Shown: positions 9,196-17,786, numbered from the stretch's first letter. The stretch: 38,691 nt of DNA from an uncultured Candidatus Actinomarina sp. (GCA_902576605.1 CACGVI010000008.1:1-38691), one strand, 5' to 3'. The notes: generated from the sequence alone by a model not told the origin. Numbers and translations are program-made.

Positions 9196-9852
9196 TCACT
9201 TTCTATATAACTGCATTGTATCAGGTATATCTGTCACAATTCCGTATATTTCCATTTCCATATATCGCTGAAAATCTAATTCGTCATTGACGGTCCAGAG
9301 GACAGTTTTGTTTTTTGGTAAGTCAAAATTTCTGCTGTCTATCAAAGTGTGGTGAGCCATAAAAAATAAGTCTTCATCATGGTTCGACAACGATTGCGCC
9401 TGAAACAGTTCTTCTTCTTTATCAAAAATAATTCCATAACTACTGTTAAATAAATCTTTAAATGACTGTATTGCCTTCCAGTTAAATGAAGAGACAATAT
9501 CTTCAGGTTCTAAAATTGAAAGCATCTTTTGAAATAATATATCTATTTCTGAATCCTCAAGTGTGTCTGTTTTTATTTCAAAATTTATTTTTCCTTGAAG
9601 TTGATCTCTAGAGACCAGTACACAATCTTCTAATGATTCACCATTTAACATGATTTGTAACTCTGCAAGAGTTAAATCTTTAATTAAATTATCTCCAATG
9701 TTTGGATCGTGAAATAGGATTAGCTTATTATCTTTTGTCAAACGAACATCAATTTCAACATAATCACAGTACCTAAAGGCTTTATTTATGCCTGAAAATG
9801 TATTTTCTTTGTAATTACGAGGTAAACCTCTGTGGCCAAAAATTTTTCTCAA
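9196..9852 (-). CDS. Glycerophosphodiester phosphodiesterase
   Basis: Hydrolyses glycerophosphodiesters to an alcohol and glycerol 3-phosphate, in phospholipid turnover. The 218 residues have the family signature in order: GHRGLPRNYKENTF (about 6-19), EIDVRLTKD (about 33-41) and FHDPNI (about 48-53), which hold the catalytic histidines and metal-binding acidic residues. LWTVND near 170 is also typical. The start is TTG, chosen because a strong GGAGG lies at 9857-9861, four bases upstream, and the protein begins just before the HRG motif. No signal peptide is seen, so it is probably cytoplasmic. Confidence 0.88.
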   Translation of the reverse strand: MRKIFGHRGLPRNYKENTFSGINKAFRYCDYVEIDVRLTKDNKLILFHDPNIGDNLIKDLTLAELQIMLNGESLEDCVLVSRDQLQGKINFEIKTDTLEDSEIDILFQKMLSILEPEDIVSSFNWKAIQSFKDLFNSSYGIIFDKEEELFQAQSLSNHDEDLFFMAHHTLIDSRNFDLPKNKTVLWTVNDELDFQRYMEMEIYGIVTDIPDTMQLYRK

Positions 9853-9897
9853 AATGCCTCCATATAAATTCGAGTTTAGTACTATTAAGTATCTAGC

Positions 9898-9915
9898 TTG
9901 TGAAATATTTCACAA
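9898..9915. promoter_or_regulatory. Perfect 18-bp palindrome, CRP-like operator upstream of whiB
   Basis: TTGTGAAATATTTCACAA is a perfect inverted repeat and contains TGTGA-N6-TCACA, the classic CRP/FNR-family half-site arrangement. It ends 19 bases before the whiB ATG and 46 bases from the start of the divergent phosphodiesterase gene. A possible -10 (TATCTA, 9890-9895) would place transcription start inside the palindrome, which would favour repression; an upstream promoter would give another geometry. Binding by a CRP homologue is inference. Confidence 0.65.
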
Positions 9916-9934
9916 AGTAAGGACGTATGTGTAA

Positions 9935-10213
9935 ATGTTAAATATAGATTTTGAACAAGAAGATTGGATGTTAGAGGGCGGCTGTGTTTATGCAGACACT
10001 GAACTATTCTTCCCTGTTGGATCTTCTATGAAAGCAATGAAACAAGCCAATGAGGCTAAAGCCATTTGCATGGAGTGTCCTGTTGTAAATGAATGCCTAG
10101 ACTACGCAATTAGAACTAATCAAGATTCTGGAATCTGGGGTGGTACCACTGAGGAAGAACGTAAATCAATTAGAAGGCATTATCGTAAAACTGGTTTAGT
10201 AGTTAACCGTTAG
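9935..10213 (+). CDS. whiB: WhiB-family iron-sulfur transcription regulator (WhiB1-like)
   Basis: 92-residue Wbl protein, a family found almost only in actinobacteria and their phages. The four cluster-binding cysteines are C17, C45, C48 and C54 (the C-x2-C pair is ICMEC), followed by the family turn GIWGGTTEEER (about 66-76) and a basic C-terminal tail that contacts DNA. DWMLEGGC and ELFFP near the start are also typical. The overall length and spacing are closest to the essential WhiB1 type, which senses nitric oxide and partners with the main sigma factor; subfamily assignment is a guess. AAGGA at 9919-9923 serves as ribosome binding site. Its 3' end overlaps the convergent neighbour by 11 bases. 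A CRP-like palindrome sits just upstream. Confidence 0.95.
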   Translation: MLNIDFEQEDWMLEGGCVYADTELFFPVGSSMKAMKQANEAKAICMECPVVNECLDYAIRTNQDSGIWGGTTEEERKSIRRHYRKTGLVVNR

Positions 10214-10442
10214 AAACTAACCCTGCTCCCCTTTTACCGTCCGATTCATCACTAAATTCAATAGCCTGAATTAGAGATGTATTGATTGCTATCTCGCCGT
10301 CTTCATCAGAATGCAAGTAAAAGTCATTTTCTGAAGATAATTTTTTTAATTCATTCAAAAATTTTTCTTTATCTTTAATTTCAACTTCAACACCTGCGGT
10401 TGAACCTACCATGTATATTTTTGCAGTTAAATTTTTAGCCAT
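10203..10442 (-). CDS. Small conserved protein, possibly DUF3107-like
   Basis: 79 residues with an N-terminal beta-strand pattern, a central helix rich in K and E, and an end containing INTSLIQAIEFSDES. The layout (short strands, one helix, a conserved YVEI/AIEF-like strand and a Gly-containing tail) recalls the actinobacterial DUF3107 family, but the similarity is from memory and weak. A good ribosome binding site (GGAGAG) precedes the ATG and overlaps the end of prs, so it is probably the last gene of the glmU-prs operon. No transmembrane segment. Function unknown. Confidence 0.65.
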   Translation of the reverse strand: MAKNLTAKIYMVGSTAGVEVEIKDKEKFLNELKKLSSENDFYLHSDEDGEIAINTSLIQAIEFSDESDGKRGAGLVSNG

Positions 10443-10450
10443 TTACTCTC

Positions 10451-11428
10451 CTATAAAACGTTTTCACCCATAAACAAAGCTGAGACTGAATCATCAGTAA
10501 ATATAGATGTTAGTGCATTAGCGATTATTGTTGAAACGCTTAGGACTTCTACTTTACCAATTTGTTTTGAATTTCCATTTTGAGTTAATGTATCTGTGAC
10601 AATTATTTTATCAATCGGTGCATCCTTTAACTCTTCAACAGACCCATCGGAGAAAATACCGTGTGTGGCAACTACGTTTACCGACTTAACTCCTTTTTCT
10701 TTTATGATTCTTGAAGCAGCAGCAATAGTTCCGCCAGTGTCTATGATGTCATCCAATATAATTACATGCCTATCTTCAACTTCTCCAATAACTGTAAATG
10801 ACTTTACTTCATTATGGATTTTTGGATCCCTCTTTTTGTGTACGAAACCTACATAAGCTTCCAAATGTTTTGCGAAAGTTGTAGCTCTTCCAACACCACC
10901 AGCATCTGGAGAAATTACTGATATTGGTCCATTGAATTTTTCTTTAAAATAATCTACAAATAATGGCATAGCTGTCAAGTGATCAAAAGGTTGATCAACA
11001 AATCCTTGAATTTGTTGTGTGTGTAAGTCTATTGAAACTAATCTATCGACACCAGCCGCTATATACATATCTGCAATTAATCTTGCAGTAATTGGTTCTC
11101 TTGGTAATGCTTTTTTATCTTGTCTTGAATATGGATAAAAGGGCAGAACTGCAGTTATTCTTTTTGCCGAAGCTCTTTTCAAAGCATCAACTAAAACTAG
11201 TTGTTCCATAATCGTTTTATTGACATCACCTGAGTGACTCTGTAAAACAAAACAATCTGCACCTCTCACACTTTCATTTAGTCTGATATAAATTTCACCA
11301 CTAGCAAATTCTTTGGATTCTACAGTCGAGACTTCTGTACCAAGATTATCTGCAACTTTAATTGCAAGCTCTTCGTTTGATGAGCCAGAAAAAAGAAGCA
11401 TCTTTTTTTTGCCAGGTTGTTCAATCAT
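10451..11428 (-). CDS. prs: Ribose-phosphate pyrophosphokinase
   Basis: Makes PRPP from ribose 5-phosphate and ATP, the precursor for purines, pyrimidines, histidine, tryptophan and NAD. The 325 residues carry the expected features: FSGSSNEELA near the start, the FPYSRQDKK ATP-binding loop (about 108-116), the catalytic IDLHTQQIQGF region, and the PRPP-binding loop ILDDIIDTGGTI (about 224-235). Its start overlaps the end of glmU by four bases (ATGA), as in many actinobacteria where glmU and prs form an operon. Confidence 0.96.
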   Translation of the reverse strand: MIEQPGKKKMLLFSGSSNEELAIKVADNLGTEVSTVESKEFASGEIYIRLNESVRGADCFVLQSHSGDVNKTIMEQLVLVDALKRASAKRITAVLPFYPYSRQDKKALPREPITARLIADMYIAAGVDRLVSIDLHTQQIQGFVDQPFDHLTAMPLFVDYFKEKFNGPISVISPDAGGVGRATTFAKHLEAYVGFVHKKRDPKIHNEVKSFTVIGEVEDRHVIILDDIIDTGGTIAAASRIIKEKGVKSVNVVATHGIFSDGSVEELKDAPIDKIIVTDTLTQNGNSKQIGKVEVLSVSTIIANALTSIFTDDSVSALFMGENVL

Positions 11429-12786
11429 TTTTTCTTTTTCCTATCAACATAACCTTCAACGTTTTTTTGATTGTTTCTCTCAATTCCTAAAGCTTTTGAT
11501 GGAACATCTTTAGTAATAACCGAACCTGCTCCAATCATTGATTCCTCCCCAATTGTAACTGGGGCAACTAACATCACATCTGAACCAATAAAAGCACCAT
11601 CTTTAATCTCTGTTTTGTGTTTTTCTTTTCCATCATAATTTACAGTAATTGACCCAGCTGAAAAATTTACATTCTCTCCTAGCTCAGCATCTCCAACATA
11701 AGCAAGATGGGGTACTTTGCTTCCTTTTCCTATTTTTGATTTTTTGGTTTCTGCAAAAGAACCTACTTTTACTCCTTCCCCAAGTTCAGAACCTGGTCTG
11801 ATGTGAGCGAATGGTCCTATGTTTCCATTTTCTTGGATTGTTGATTGATCTATCACAGAATTTACTACTGTTGAGTTTCTTCCAATACTGGAATCATTGA
11901 TTTGAGCATTTGGACCAATTACGCAGTCCGCATCAATACTGGTTTTGCCAGTTAAATGAGTGTTAGCTAATATTTTTGTTCCAGATGATATAGCTACGTC
12001 AGAATCAATGTAAGTAGAGGTAGGATCTTGAAAGTAAACGCCCTGTTCCATGAAGTCTTCAATTAATTTTTTCTGCATTATGTCTTCAACTTCGTTTAGT
12101 TGACTCATAGAATTTATTCCTTTAATCGAATCTTCATCTACTTGTACTATAACGATATCTTGTTTTTGATTATTTGCAATACCTATTAAGTCAGTTAAGT
12201 AAAATTCTCCTTGAGCATTCTTAGTATCAAGAGAGTCAATATTCTCAATTAAAAAATCTGTGTTAAAACAATATATGCCTGAATTGATTTCATTTATTTT
12301 TCTTTCATCGTCACTGCAGTCTTTTTCTTCAACAATTCTTACTTCTTCATTATTTCTAACAATTCTTCCATAACCATGTGGATTTTTAACTTTTGAAGTA
12401 AGGAATCCAACGGATGATGTTTTAGTTTTCACTTCACTTATGAGATGATGGATGTCTTCAGTATCAATGGCTGGAACATCACCTGGAACAACTAATGTAA
12501 ACTCAGACTTATTTTCAGCAAATAACTTATCACTGACAACAGTTGAAACTGCATGTCCTGTACCTAATTGATTTTTTTGTAAAATATGTTTCGTTGAAGT
12601 TGGTAATAAATTAATAACCATATCTGATTCATGGCCTACAACCACATATTTGTTTTCAATAAAAGAAAGTGCATCTAATGCATGAGTAAGTATTGGTTTA
12701 CCAAGAACTTTATGCAAAACCTTAGGCAAGTCGGACTTCATCCTAGTCCCTTTACCTGCTGCTAATACTACGACTGATACACTCAT
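11425..12786 (-). CDS. glmU: Bifunctional UDP-GlcNAc pyrophosphorylase / GlcN-1-P acetyltransferase
   Basis: Catalyses the last two steps to UDP-N-acetylglucosamine for peptidoglycan. The 453 residues have an N-terminal uridyltransferase domain with VVLAAGKGTRMKS (about 6-18) and QLGTGHAV, and a C-terminal left-handed beta-helix of hexapeptide repeats (about 255-440) with the acetyltransferase motifs GPFAHIRPGS and NYDGKEKH. It ends with a lysine-rich tail. The ATG lies only 14 bases beyond the 3' end of tRNA-Gln, with no ribosome binding site; a TAGTAT seven bases upstream of the ATG would allow a leaderless transcript. Confidence 0.96.
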   Translation of the reverse strand: MSVSVVVLAAGKGTRMKSDLPKVLHKVLGKPILTHALDALSFIENKYVVVGHESDMVINLLPTSTKHILQKNQLGTGHAVSTVVSDKLFAENKSEFTLVVPGDVPAIDTEDIHHLISEVKTKTSSVGFLTSKVKNPHGYGRIVRNNEEVRIVEEKDCSDDERKINEINSGIYCFNTDFLIENIDSLDTKNAQGEFYLTDLIGIANNQKQDIVIVQVDEDSIKGINSMSQLNEVEDIMQKKLIEDFMEQGVYFQDPTSTYIDSDVAISSGTKILANTHLTGKTSIDADCVIGPNAQINDSSIGRNSTVVNSVIDQSTIQENGNIGPFAHIRPGSELGEGVKVGSFAETKKSKIGKGSKVPHLAYVGDAELGENVNFSAGSITVNYDGKEKHKTEIKDGAFIGSDVMLVAPVTIGEESMIGAGSVITKDVPSKALGIERNNQKNVEGYVDRKKKK

Positions 12787-12800
12787 TTATAAAATACTAG

Positions 12801-12872
12801 CTGGGGGAGAAGGACTCGAACCCTCAACGTTGGGACCAAAACCCAATGTGTTGCCAATTACACCATCCCCCA
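12801..12872 (-). tRNA. tRNA-Gln (anticodon TTG)
   Basis: The minus strand folds as a 72-nt cloverleaf. The acceptor stem TGGGGGA (12866-12872) pairs fully with TCCCCCA (12802-12808), with G as discriminator. The anticodon stem TTGGG/CCCAA encloses the loop TTTTGGT, giving anticodon TTG (glutamine). The T arm is GAGGG-TTCGAGT-CCTTC. The CCA end is not encoded and must be added after transcription. It lies between ispE and glmU on the same strand and is probably transcribed with glmU. Confidence 0.95.
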
Positions 12873-12889
12873 TTTGTTATAAACTAATA

Positions 12890-13702
12890 TTAATCATCAT
12901 TCTGATACAAACTACAATCAATTTTTTTACAATATTTAATTAAACTAAAATTCTCATATTCAGGTTTTAATTCTTCTCTAGCTTCGATAATAGAAAAAAA
13001 AGATGTTCCACTTCCAGACATAAAAAATTTGTTCTGAAATTTTTCTTGAAGAGTCTCTCTTAAAGGTATAAGTTCAGAGTTTACCTGAGTAGCGGCAGGC
13101 CATAAATCATTGAAAATCTGAATTATATTCCAACTATCTGTATCCCTATTTTTAGAATCTAGGGTATCAAATGAATTAAATACTTCTTTAGTGCTTAACC
13201 CGACTTTAGGTATTGCAATCAAAAGATCTAAGTCAGTATTTAAATCTAATGGTTCTACAATTTCTCCAATTCCCTGAATTACTGCAGAAACTCCTTTAAC
13301 AAAAAATGGAACATCGCTACCTACTTCACGAACTATTTCAAGATTTGAAGGTAAATCTAATTCATAATTATCACAAAGATAGCGAATCACTGCTCCTGCA
13401 TTAGAACTTCCACCACCTAGTCCACTTTTATATGGAATTTTTTTATCGATGTAAACGTCAAAGGTTTTATCAAAAGATGGGTTAACTTTCCTTAATAAAT
13501 TTAAAGCTTTGTGAATCGTAGTTTCAGTTGTGTTAAGGTGCTCATCATTAAATTTGATTTTTTCACTTACTGATTCTTCAATTTCTATATCGTCATATAT
13601 ATCAATAGGTATCATCAGAGAAGATAGTTTATGAAAATTGTCTTGTTTTTCAGGAAAAATTTCCAAATTTAAATTTATTTTTGCAGATGTTCTCAATTTC
13701 AT
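12890..13702 (-). CDS. ispE: 4-diphosphocytidyl-2-C-methyl-D-erythritol kinase
   Basis: GHMP-family kinase that phosphorylates CDP-methylerythritol in the non-mevalonate isoprenoid pathway. The 270 residues begin with SAKINLNLEIFPEKQDNFH, typical of the substrate-binding start of IspE, and contain the GHMP ATP loop PYKSGLGGGSSNAG (about 90-103), DVPFF (about 130) and the C-terminal MSGSGTSFF motif. It starts inside the stop of rsmA (ATGA overlap) and is followed by tRNA-Gln. Length is slightly short of the usual 280-300. Confidence 0.94.
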   Translation of the reverse strand: MKLRTSAKINLNLEIFPEKQDNFHKLSSLMIPIDIYDDIEIEESVSEKIKFNDEHLNTTETTIHKALNLLRKVNPSFDKTFDVYIDKKIPYKSGLGGGSSNAGAVIRYLCDNYELDLPSNLEIVREVGSDVPFFVKGVSAVIQGIGEIVEPLDLNTDLDLLIAIPKVGLSTKEVFNSFDTLDSKNRDTDSWNIIQIFNDLWPAATQVNSELIPLRETLQEKFQNKFFMSGSGTSFFSIIEAREELKPEYENFSLIKYCKKIDCSLYQNDD

Positions 13703-14490
13703 TTTGATTCCTTAGCAATTAATAAATAATCTTCGGGACTTAAATCGGATGCACGTAAATTTGCGTCTAAATTAAGTTTGATAAGTTGTTCTTCACTGAC
13801 AATTGAATTTAATGAACTTCTAATCTTTTTTCGTTTCTGTTGAAATGCAACTTTAGATATTTCAAAAGCTTTTAACCTAATATCTTCATCAAACAAACTC
13901 TCCCTTTGAATAGTAACTACAGTTGAGGTAACTTTTGGTTGTGGATAAAAGCAGTTCTTTGAAACATCAAATTGTATCTTTGTTTCAGTAAATAGATGAA
14001 ATAAAACAGAAAGCGAGCCATAGTCTTTTGTTCCAGTTTTAGCTACCATTCTGTCGCCAACTTCTTTTTGGACCATTACAACATATCTGTGGATTACAGG
14101 GACTTCAGTTATAAGATTTACCAATAAACGTGTGCCAATGTTATAAGGCAAATTAGAAACAAATATCCACCAAGGCCCAGTTAAAGTTTGATAATCAAAC
14201 TCCAATGCATCCTCGTTGTAAATTTCTATATTTGGTACACCTGAAAATCTTTCATGTAATACATCTGATGCTGTTTTATCTACTTCTACAGCTTTAATTC
14301 TGTAATTATCTCTGAGTAACTCGTTTGTTAATGATCCAGTTCCTGGACCTACTTCTAAAATTGGATCAGCTAATTGGCCCTGAACTAATTTTGTAATTTT
14401 TCTTGAAATGTTGGTATCAATTAAAAAATTTTGTCCAAGTTTATATTTTGGTTTATTTTTTAATTTTTCTATCCAAAAATACTCACTCAT
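13699..14490 (-). CDS. rsmA: 16S rRNA dimethyladenosine transferase
   Basis: SAM-dependent enzyme (KsgA) that dimethylates A1518 and A1519 near the 3' end of 16S rRNA, a late step in small-subunit maturation. The 263 residues show GQNFLIDTNI (about 19-28), the SAM motif LEVGPGTGSLT (about 45-55), and the catalytic motif IV NLPYNIGTRL (about 114-123). The C-terminal half has the helical domain with FQQKRKKIRSSL. It overlaps tatD by one base and ispE by four, so the three are one translation-coupled operon. Confidence 0.95.
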   Translation of the reverse strand: MSEYFWIEKLKNKPKYKLGQNFLIDTNISRKITKLVQGQLADPILEVGPGTGSLTNELLRDNYRIKAVEVDKTASDVLHERFSGVPNIEIYNEDALEFDYQTLTGPWWIFVSNLPYNIGTRLLVNLITEVPVIHRYVVMVQKEVGDRMVAKTGTKDYGSLSVLFHLFTETKIQFDVSKNCFYPQPKVTSTVVTIQRESLFDEDIRLKAFEISKVAFQQKRKKIRSSLNSIVSEEQLIKLNLDANLRASDLSPEDYLLIAKESK

Positions 14491-15263
14491 TATTGTTCTC
14501 GATTCAATACTTTATTTGTGTTTGCAATTGTTACATTAGAAAGATCGTGAGGAGTAAGCCCAAGTAATTTCGCAAGTTTTGCTCCTGTATATTTAATATA
14601 TGTTGGATTATTTCTTTTACCCTTAAAAGGTTCGGGGGCGAGATAAGGAACGTCTGTTTCTAAAAGTAACTTATCTATTGGGATTTTTTTTACTGCATCT
14701 TGTAAATCATGTGCAGTATCGTAAGTTACAATTCCTGAGATAGAAAAATAGACACCAAGTTCAGTAAATTTTTTAGTCCACTTATTCCCCCCAGTCCATG
14801 AATGTAAAATTATCGGGTTAGTAATATCTCTGCTGTTTAAAGTATCAAAAACATCTGAAAAACTATCCCTGCAGTGAATAATCAAGGGTTTATTTAATTC
14901 TTTCGATACATCTAAATGAAATTCAAAATTTTTTATTTGATTTTCTTTTGATGATAAATTTCTATAGTAATCGAGACCCGTCTCACCAATTAGATCTGCT
15001 TCCTCCATTAATGCTTGTAACTCATTTTTTATATCTTCTAATGAGTCAGCTTCATGAGGATGAAGTCCTGCAGACCAATAGGATATTTCTGGATACTCTA
15101 GTGAGAACTTTTTGGCTTTTAATGAAGAGGGTACATCTACTCCAGGTATTATAAAGTACTCTAAATTTGATATATCTTGTTCATCTATTTCATCACCCAT
15201 TAACTGTAAGTGACAATGGGTATCAACCCATTTTATATCCTCTAAAGTTTCTATTTTATTCAC
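14490..15263 (-). CDS. tatD: TatD-family metal-dependent hydrolase
   Basis: 257-residue TIM-barrel nuclease of the TatD/YcfH family, thought to act in DNA quality control. Metal ligands are visible in order: DTHCHLQ near residue 14, ETGLDYYR (about 94-101), PLIIHCRDS (about 125-133), HSWTGG and ETDVPYLAP (about 202-210). The start codon is GTG at 15261-15263, with TATATAGTA directly upstream that may be a promoter element. It heads the tatD-rsmA-ispE operon, an order common in Gram-positive bacteria. Confidence 0.92.
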   Translation of the reverse strand: MNKIETLEDIKWVDTHCHLQLMGDEIDEQDISNLEYFIIPGVDVPSSLKAKKFSLEYPEISYWSAGLHPHEADSLEDIKNELQALMEEADLIGETGLDYYRNLSSKENQIKNFEFHLDVSKELNKPLIIHCRDSFSDVFDTLNSRDITNPIILHSWTGGNKWTKKFTELGVYFSISGIVTYDTAHDLQDAVKKIPIDKLLLETDVPYLAPEPFKGKRNNPTYIKYTGAKLAKLLGLTPHDLSNVTIANTNKVLNREQ

Positions 15264-15293
15264 TACTATATAAGGATAGGATTAAAAAAATTT

Positions 15294-15533
15294 ATGAGTA
15301 AAGGCAACGTAAGTAAAATTGACAATTTAGGACGTGTCGTAATTCCTAAATCTATTAGAAAAGCATTAAACATTGAACATAATGATGAAATATCTATGTA
15401 TGTAGATGGCGAAAGCTTAATTATTAAAAAAGGATATAGAGCATGTTCTTTGTGTGTTTCAAAAAAAATAAAACATCAAATTGGAACAAAATTTATATGT
15501 AATGATTGTGTTGAAAACATCAAAAATCTTTAA
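15294..15533 (+). CDS. AbrB/SpoVT-type regulator with C-terminal zinc ribbon
   Basis: 79-residue protein. Residues 1-47 are a swapped-hairpin AbrB domain: KIDNLGRVVIPKSIRKAL and the strand ISMYVDGESLIIKK match the Bacillus AbrB DNA-binding domain closely. The rest carries two CxxC pairs, C51/C54 and C69/C72, 14 residues apart, which should bind one zinc. Probably a dimeric or tetrameric DNA-binding transition regulator. It is divergent from tatD with 30 bases between the starts, so the two promoters must overlap and it may control its neighbour. Its end overlaps the convergent rsmI by 14 bases. It has a possible ribosome binding site AAGGATAGGA. Confidence 0.85.
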   Translation: MSKGNVSKIDNLGRVVIPKSIRKALNIEHNDEISMYVDGESLIIKKGYRACSLCVSKKIKHQIGTKFICNDCVENIKNL

Positions 15534-16359
15534 TCTTTTCATATAATTCATTAACTGACATCGCTGTTACAAACGATAGAGATTTTGCTATTTCTCTTTT
15601 TGGTACTTTTTGATCCAATAATATCTTCACTGCAGAATCAATATCCAAATCTATTTTTTTATGATTTTTTGAAGGACCTACAACAATTGTAATTTCACCT
15701 TTCAAGTTTTCTGAAATTTGATTCTTTATACTATTTATGTTCCCCCTATAAATAGTTTCAAATTTTTTAGTTAGTTCACGGCAGATAACAATTTCAGAAT
15801 CTAATCCCTCTTTTTCAAAATAAAGAAGATCTTTAAGAAGTCTCTTCGGAGATGTAAAACAAACAGAAGGCATTTGTGAATTTAATAGTTTTACAATAAA
15901 TACTTTCTTCTCTTTACTAACTTTTGGAACAAAACCCAAAAATTGAAATTCATTTAATTCAAAACCTGAAAGAGTCAATGCTGTGAGCACGCTTGAAGGT
16001 CCTGGGATAGATATAATATTAAAATTATTAATAATTAGGTGTTGAATTAAATCATTTCCAGGATCAGAAATAAGAGGCGTTCCAGCATCAGATATTAAAG
16101 CTACATTTTTTCCCTCAGAAAGAGTCTTCTCAATTTCAGCTATTTTTATTTTTTCATTTCCAACAAAATATGATTTTAGAGGTGTAGAAATTGAAAAGTT
16201 TTCAATAAGTTTTCTTGCTCTTCTGGTATCTTCGCAATATATTACATCAACAGTCTCTAAGGTATCCAGCACACGTGCAGAAATATCTTGAAGATTTCCA
16301 ATTGGAGTTGGACATATATAAAGGTTGCTCAAAACTTTAAAATTCGTTAAGTTGATCAC
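15520..16359 (-). CDS. rsmI: 16S rRNA (cytidine-1402-2'-O)-methyltransferase
   Basis: SAM-dependent enzyme that methylates C1402 in the decoding centre of 16S rRNA. Motifs: LYICPTPIGNLQDI (about 13-26), YCEDTRRARKLI (about 40-51), ISDAGTPLISDPG (about 88-100) and PGPSSVLTAL (about 118-127), all hallmarks of RsmI. The annotated ATG gives 279 residues and overlaps the previous gene by 23 bases. A TTG at 16330-16332, just after that gene's stop and three codons before LYICP, would also give a typical start, so the first nine residues are uncertain. Confidence 0.93.
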   Translation of the reverse strand: MINLTNFKVLSNLYICPTPIGNLQDISARVLDTLETVDVIYCEDTRRARKLIENFSISTPLKSYFVGNEKIKIAEIEKTLSEGKNVALISDAGTPLISDPGNDLIQHLIINNFNIISIPGPSSVLTALTLSGFELNEFQFLGFVPKVSKEKKVFIVKLLNSQMPSVCFTSPKRLLKDLLYFEKEGLDSEIVICRELTKKFETIYRGNINSIKNQISENLKGEITIVVGPSKNHKKIDLDIDSAVKILLDQKVPKREIAKSLSFVTAMSVNELYEKIKDF

Positions 16360-17734
16360 TTATGGAATTTAGCAATTCTAAATCCTGTGATAAAACAATT
16401 CTTATAAAACTTTGATCACTATAAATCCAAAAATTAGTGCTTCCTTTAAAAAGGATTCCATTTAAATATGGTTCGCTACTACTAAACCTTGATTGAGCAT
16501 TTGCCCATAATGTAAATGCTTCATAAATTTCTTGAAGTTCATTTTTATCATCTCCTGTAAGTTTTAGTGTCATTAATAGATTTCCAGAGCTATCTTCATA
16601 ATCTTTCCAACTACCCCCACCAATTCCTACTGCTGCGTTAATAGCATTAGTTTGGCCAATCTTGTCTTGCATTAAATAAACTAAATCTAAAGCTCCAAAA
16701 CTTCCCTCATCTATCAATATATAATTATCTAGCTCAATTGTTTTTAAAGTCAATTCTTCATATCGTTCATCAATAAAGAATCGGGCTGGATCATAGATTT
16801 GCTCTGAAGTAGGAAGAGTATTAAGTCCGTTATTTATATAACCAAATAACGCATTGTTCAATGCTTCCATTTTTCCATTTTTTAATATTTCATCAGCAAG
16901 GATTGGTCCGAATTCATAATATAACTCAGCTGGAATATAAAAATATGATGGCAGACTGACCCTACATTGTATATTTGGTATTTGGGATATATAATCTTGT
17001 CGATCGTAAGTATCAAATCCTAATAAATATTTTCCTTCAACATAATCTGCTTGAGCCTCCATTAATGCAACAAAGCCGTAATAATAAGTGAAGTCGTCTA
17101 AATTATCCATTTCTTCATACCACTCATCTGTAGCAAAATGTTGTCCTTGTAGAGAGTGAACTAGTTCGTGTACTACAACTGACTGCTCATATAAATTAAG
17201 TTTTTTTTGATTCTTTTTTATTGGAACCCTTAAAATTTTGTCGAGTAAATTATAAGAACCAGCTGAAAAACATCTTTGAAATTCAACCTGTAAATCTAGC
17301 AATTCTTCAGGAGATAAATCATTTAAACCCCACATATTTTGTGAAAGAACTGCTCTCTCCCACTCACCATCTTCATAGTCTTCTTCAAAGTTGTCTAGAT
17401 ATGACAAAGCATTATATTCCTGATAATTACTGAGTGTATAAAAATGATATTTTGGAATTTCTAAGTACTCAAGTCCTACGTACTTTTCAACTAATCTCAT
17501 TAATTCACCAATTTGTTCCTCGATTTCTGTAGGAGGTTCAACTAACTCAAGTCCAAATTCGTCTAAAGCATAAGGCTCTTCAACTGGAACAGTAGTTGTT
17601 GTGCTAGTTGAAGTAGTTGAAACCTCTTCTGCAACTACTTCTGGAGTTTCAACAGAAACATCGTCTGATAGAGGCTCGGCTGAAGAGCACGAAACCAAAA
17701 TTAATGATAATAAAGTTAATAAATATTTTCTCAT
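16337..17734 (-). CDS. Predicted lipoprotein with a zinc metallopeptidase motif
   Basis: 465 residues. A hydrophobic signal ends in a lipobox LVSC (cysteine 16), so it should be a membrane-anchored lipoprotein facing outside. A Thr-rich linker (about 39-50) follows. The core has HELVH (189-193) within VVHELVHSLQGQHF, and 33 residues downstream EAQADYVEGKYL offers a third ligand (E226), the order expected for a gluzincin-like peptidase. The rest is rich in acidic and aromatic residues. I do not recognise a named family, and no substrate can be suggested. It is divergent from mscL, 52 bases between starts, and rsmI follows on the same strand. Confidence 0.8.
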   Translation of the reverse strand: MRKYLLTLLSLILVSCSSAEPLSDDVSVETPEVVAEEVSTTSTSTTTTVPVEEPYALDEFGLELVEPPTEIEEQIGELMRLVEKYVGLEYLEIPKYHFYTLSNYQEYNALSYLDNFEEDYEDGEWERAVLSQNMWGLNDLSPEELLDLQVEFQRCFSAGSYNLLDKILRVPIKKNQKKLNLYEQSVVVHELVHSLQGQHFATDEWYEEMDNLDDFTYYYGFVALMEAQADYVEGKYLLGFDTYDRQDYISQIPNIQCRVSLPSYFYIPAELYYEFGPILADEILKNGKMEALNNALFGYINNGLNTLPTSEQIYDPARFFIDERYEELTLKTIELDNYILIDEGSFGALDLVYLMQDKIGQTNAINAAVGIGGGSWKDYEDSSGNLLMTLKLTGDDKNELQEIYEAFTLWANAQSRFSSSEPYLNGILFKGSTNFWIYSDQSFIRIVLSQDLELLNSISDQLNEF

Positions 17735-17786
17735 AGGTTTTTAGATTACATGTATTCTATTATTTATAAAAACAATTGGAGGAATA

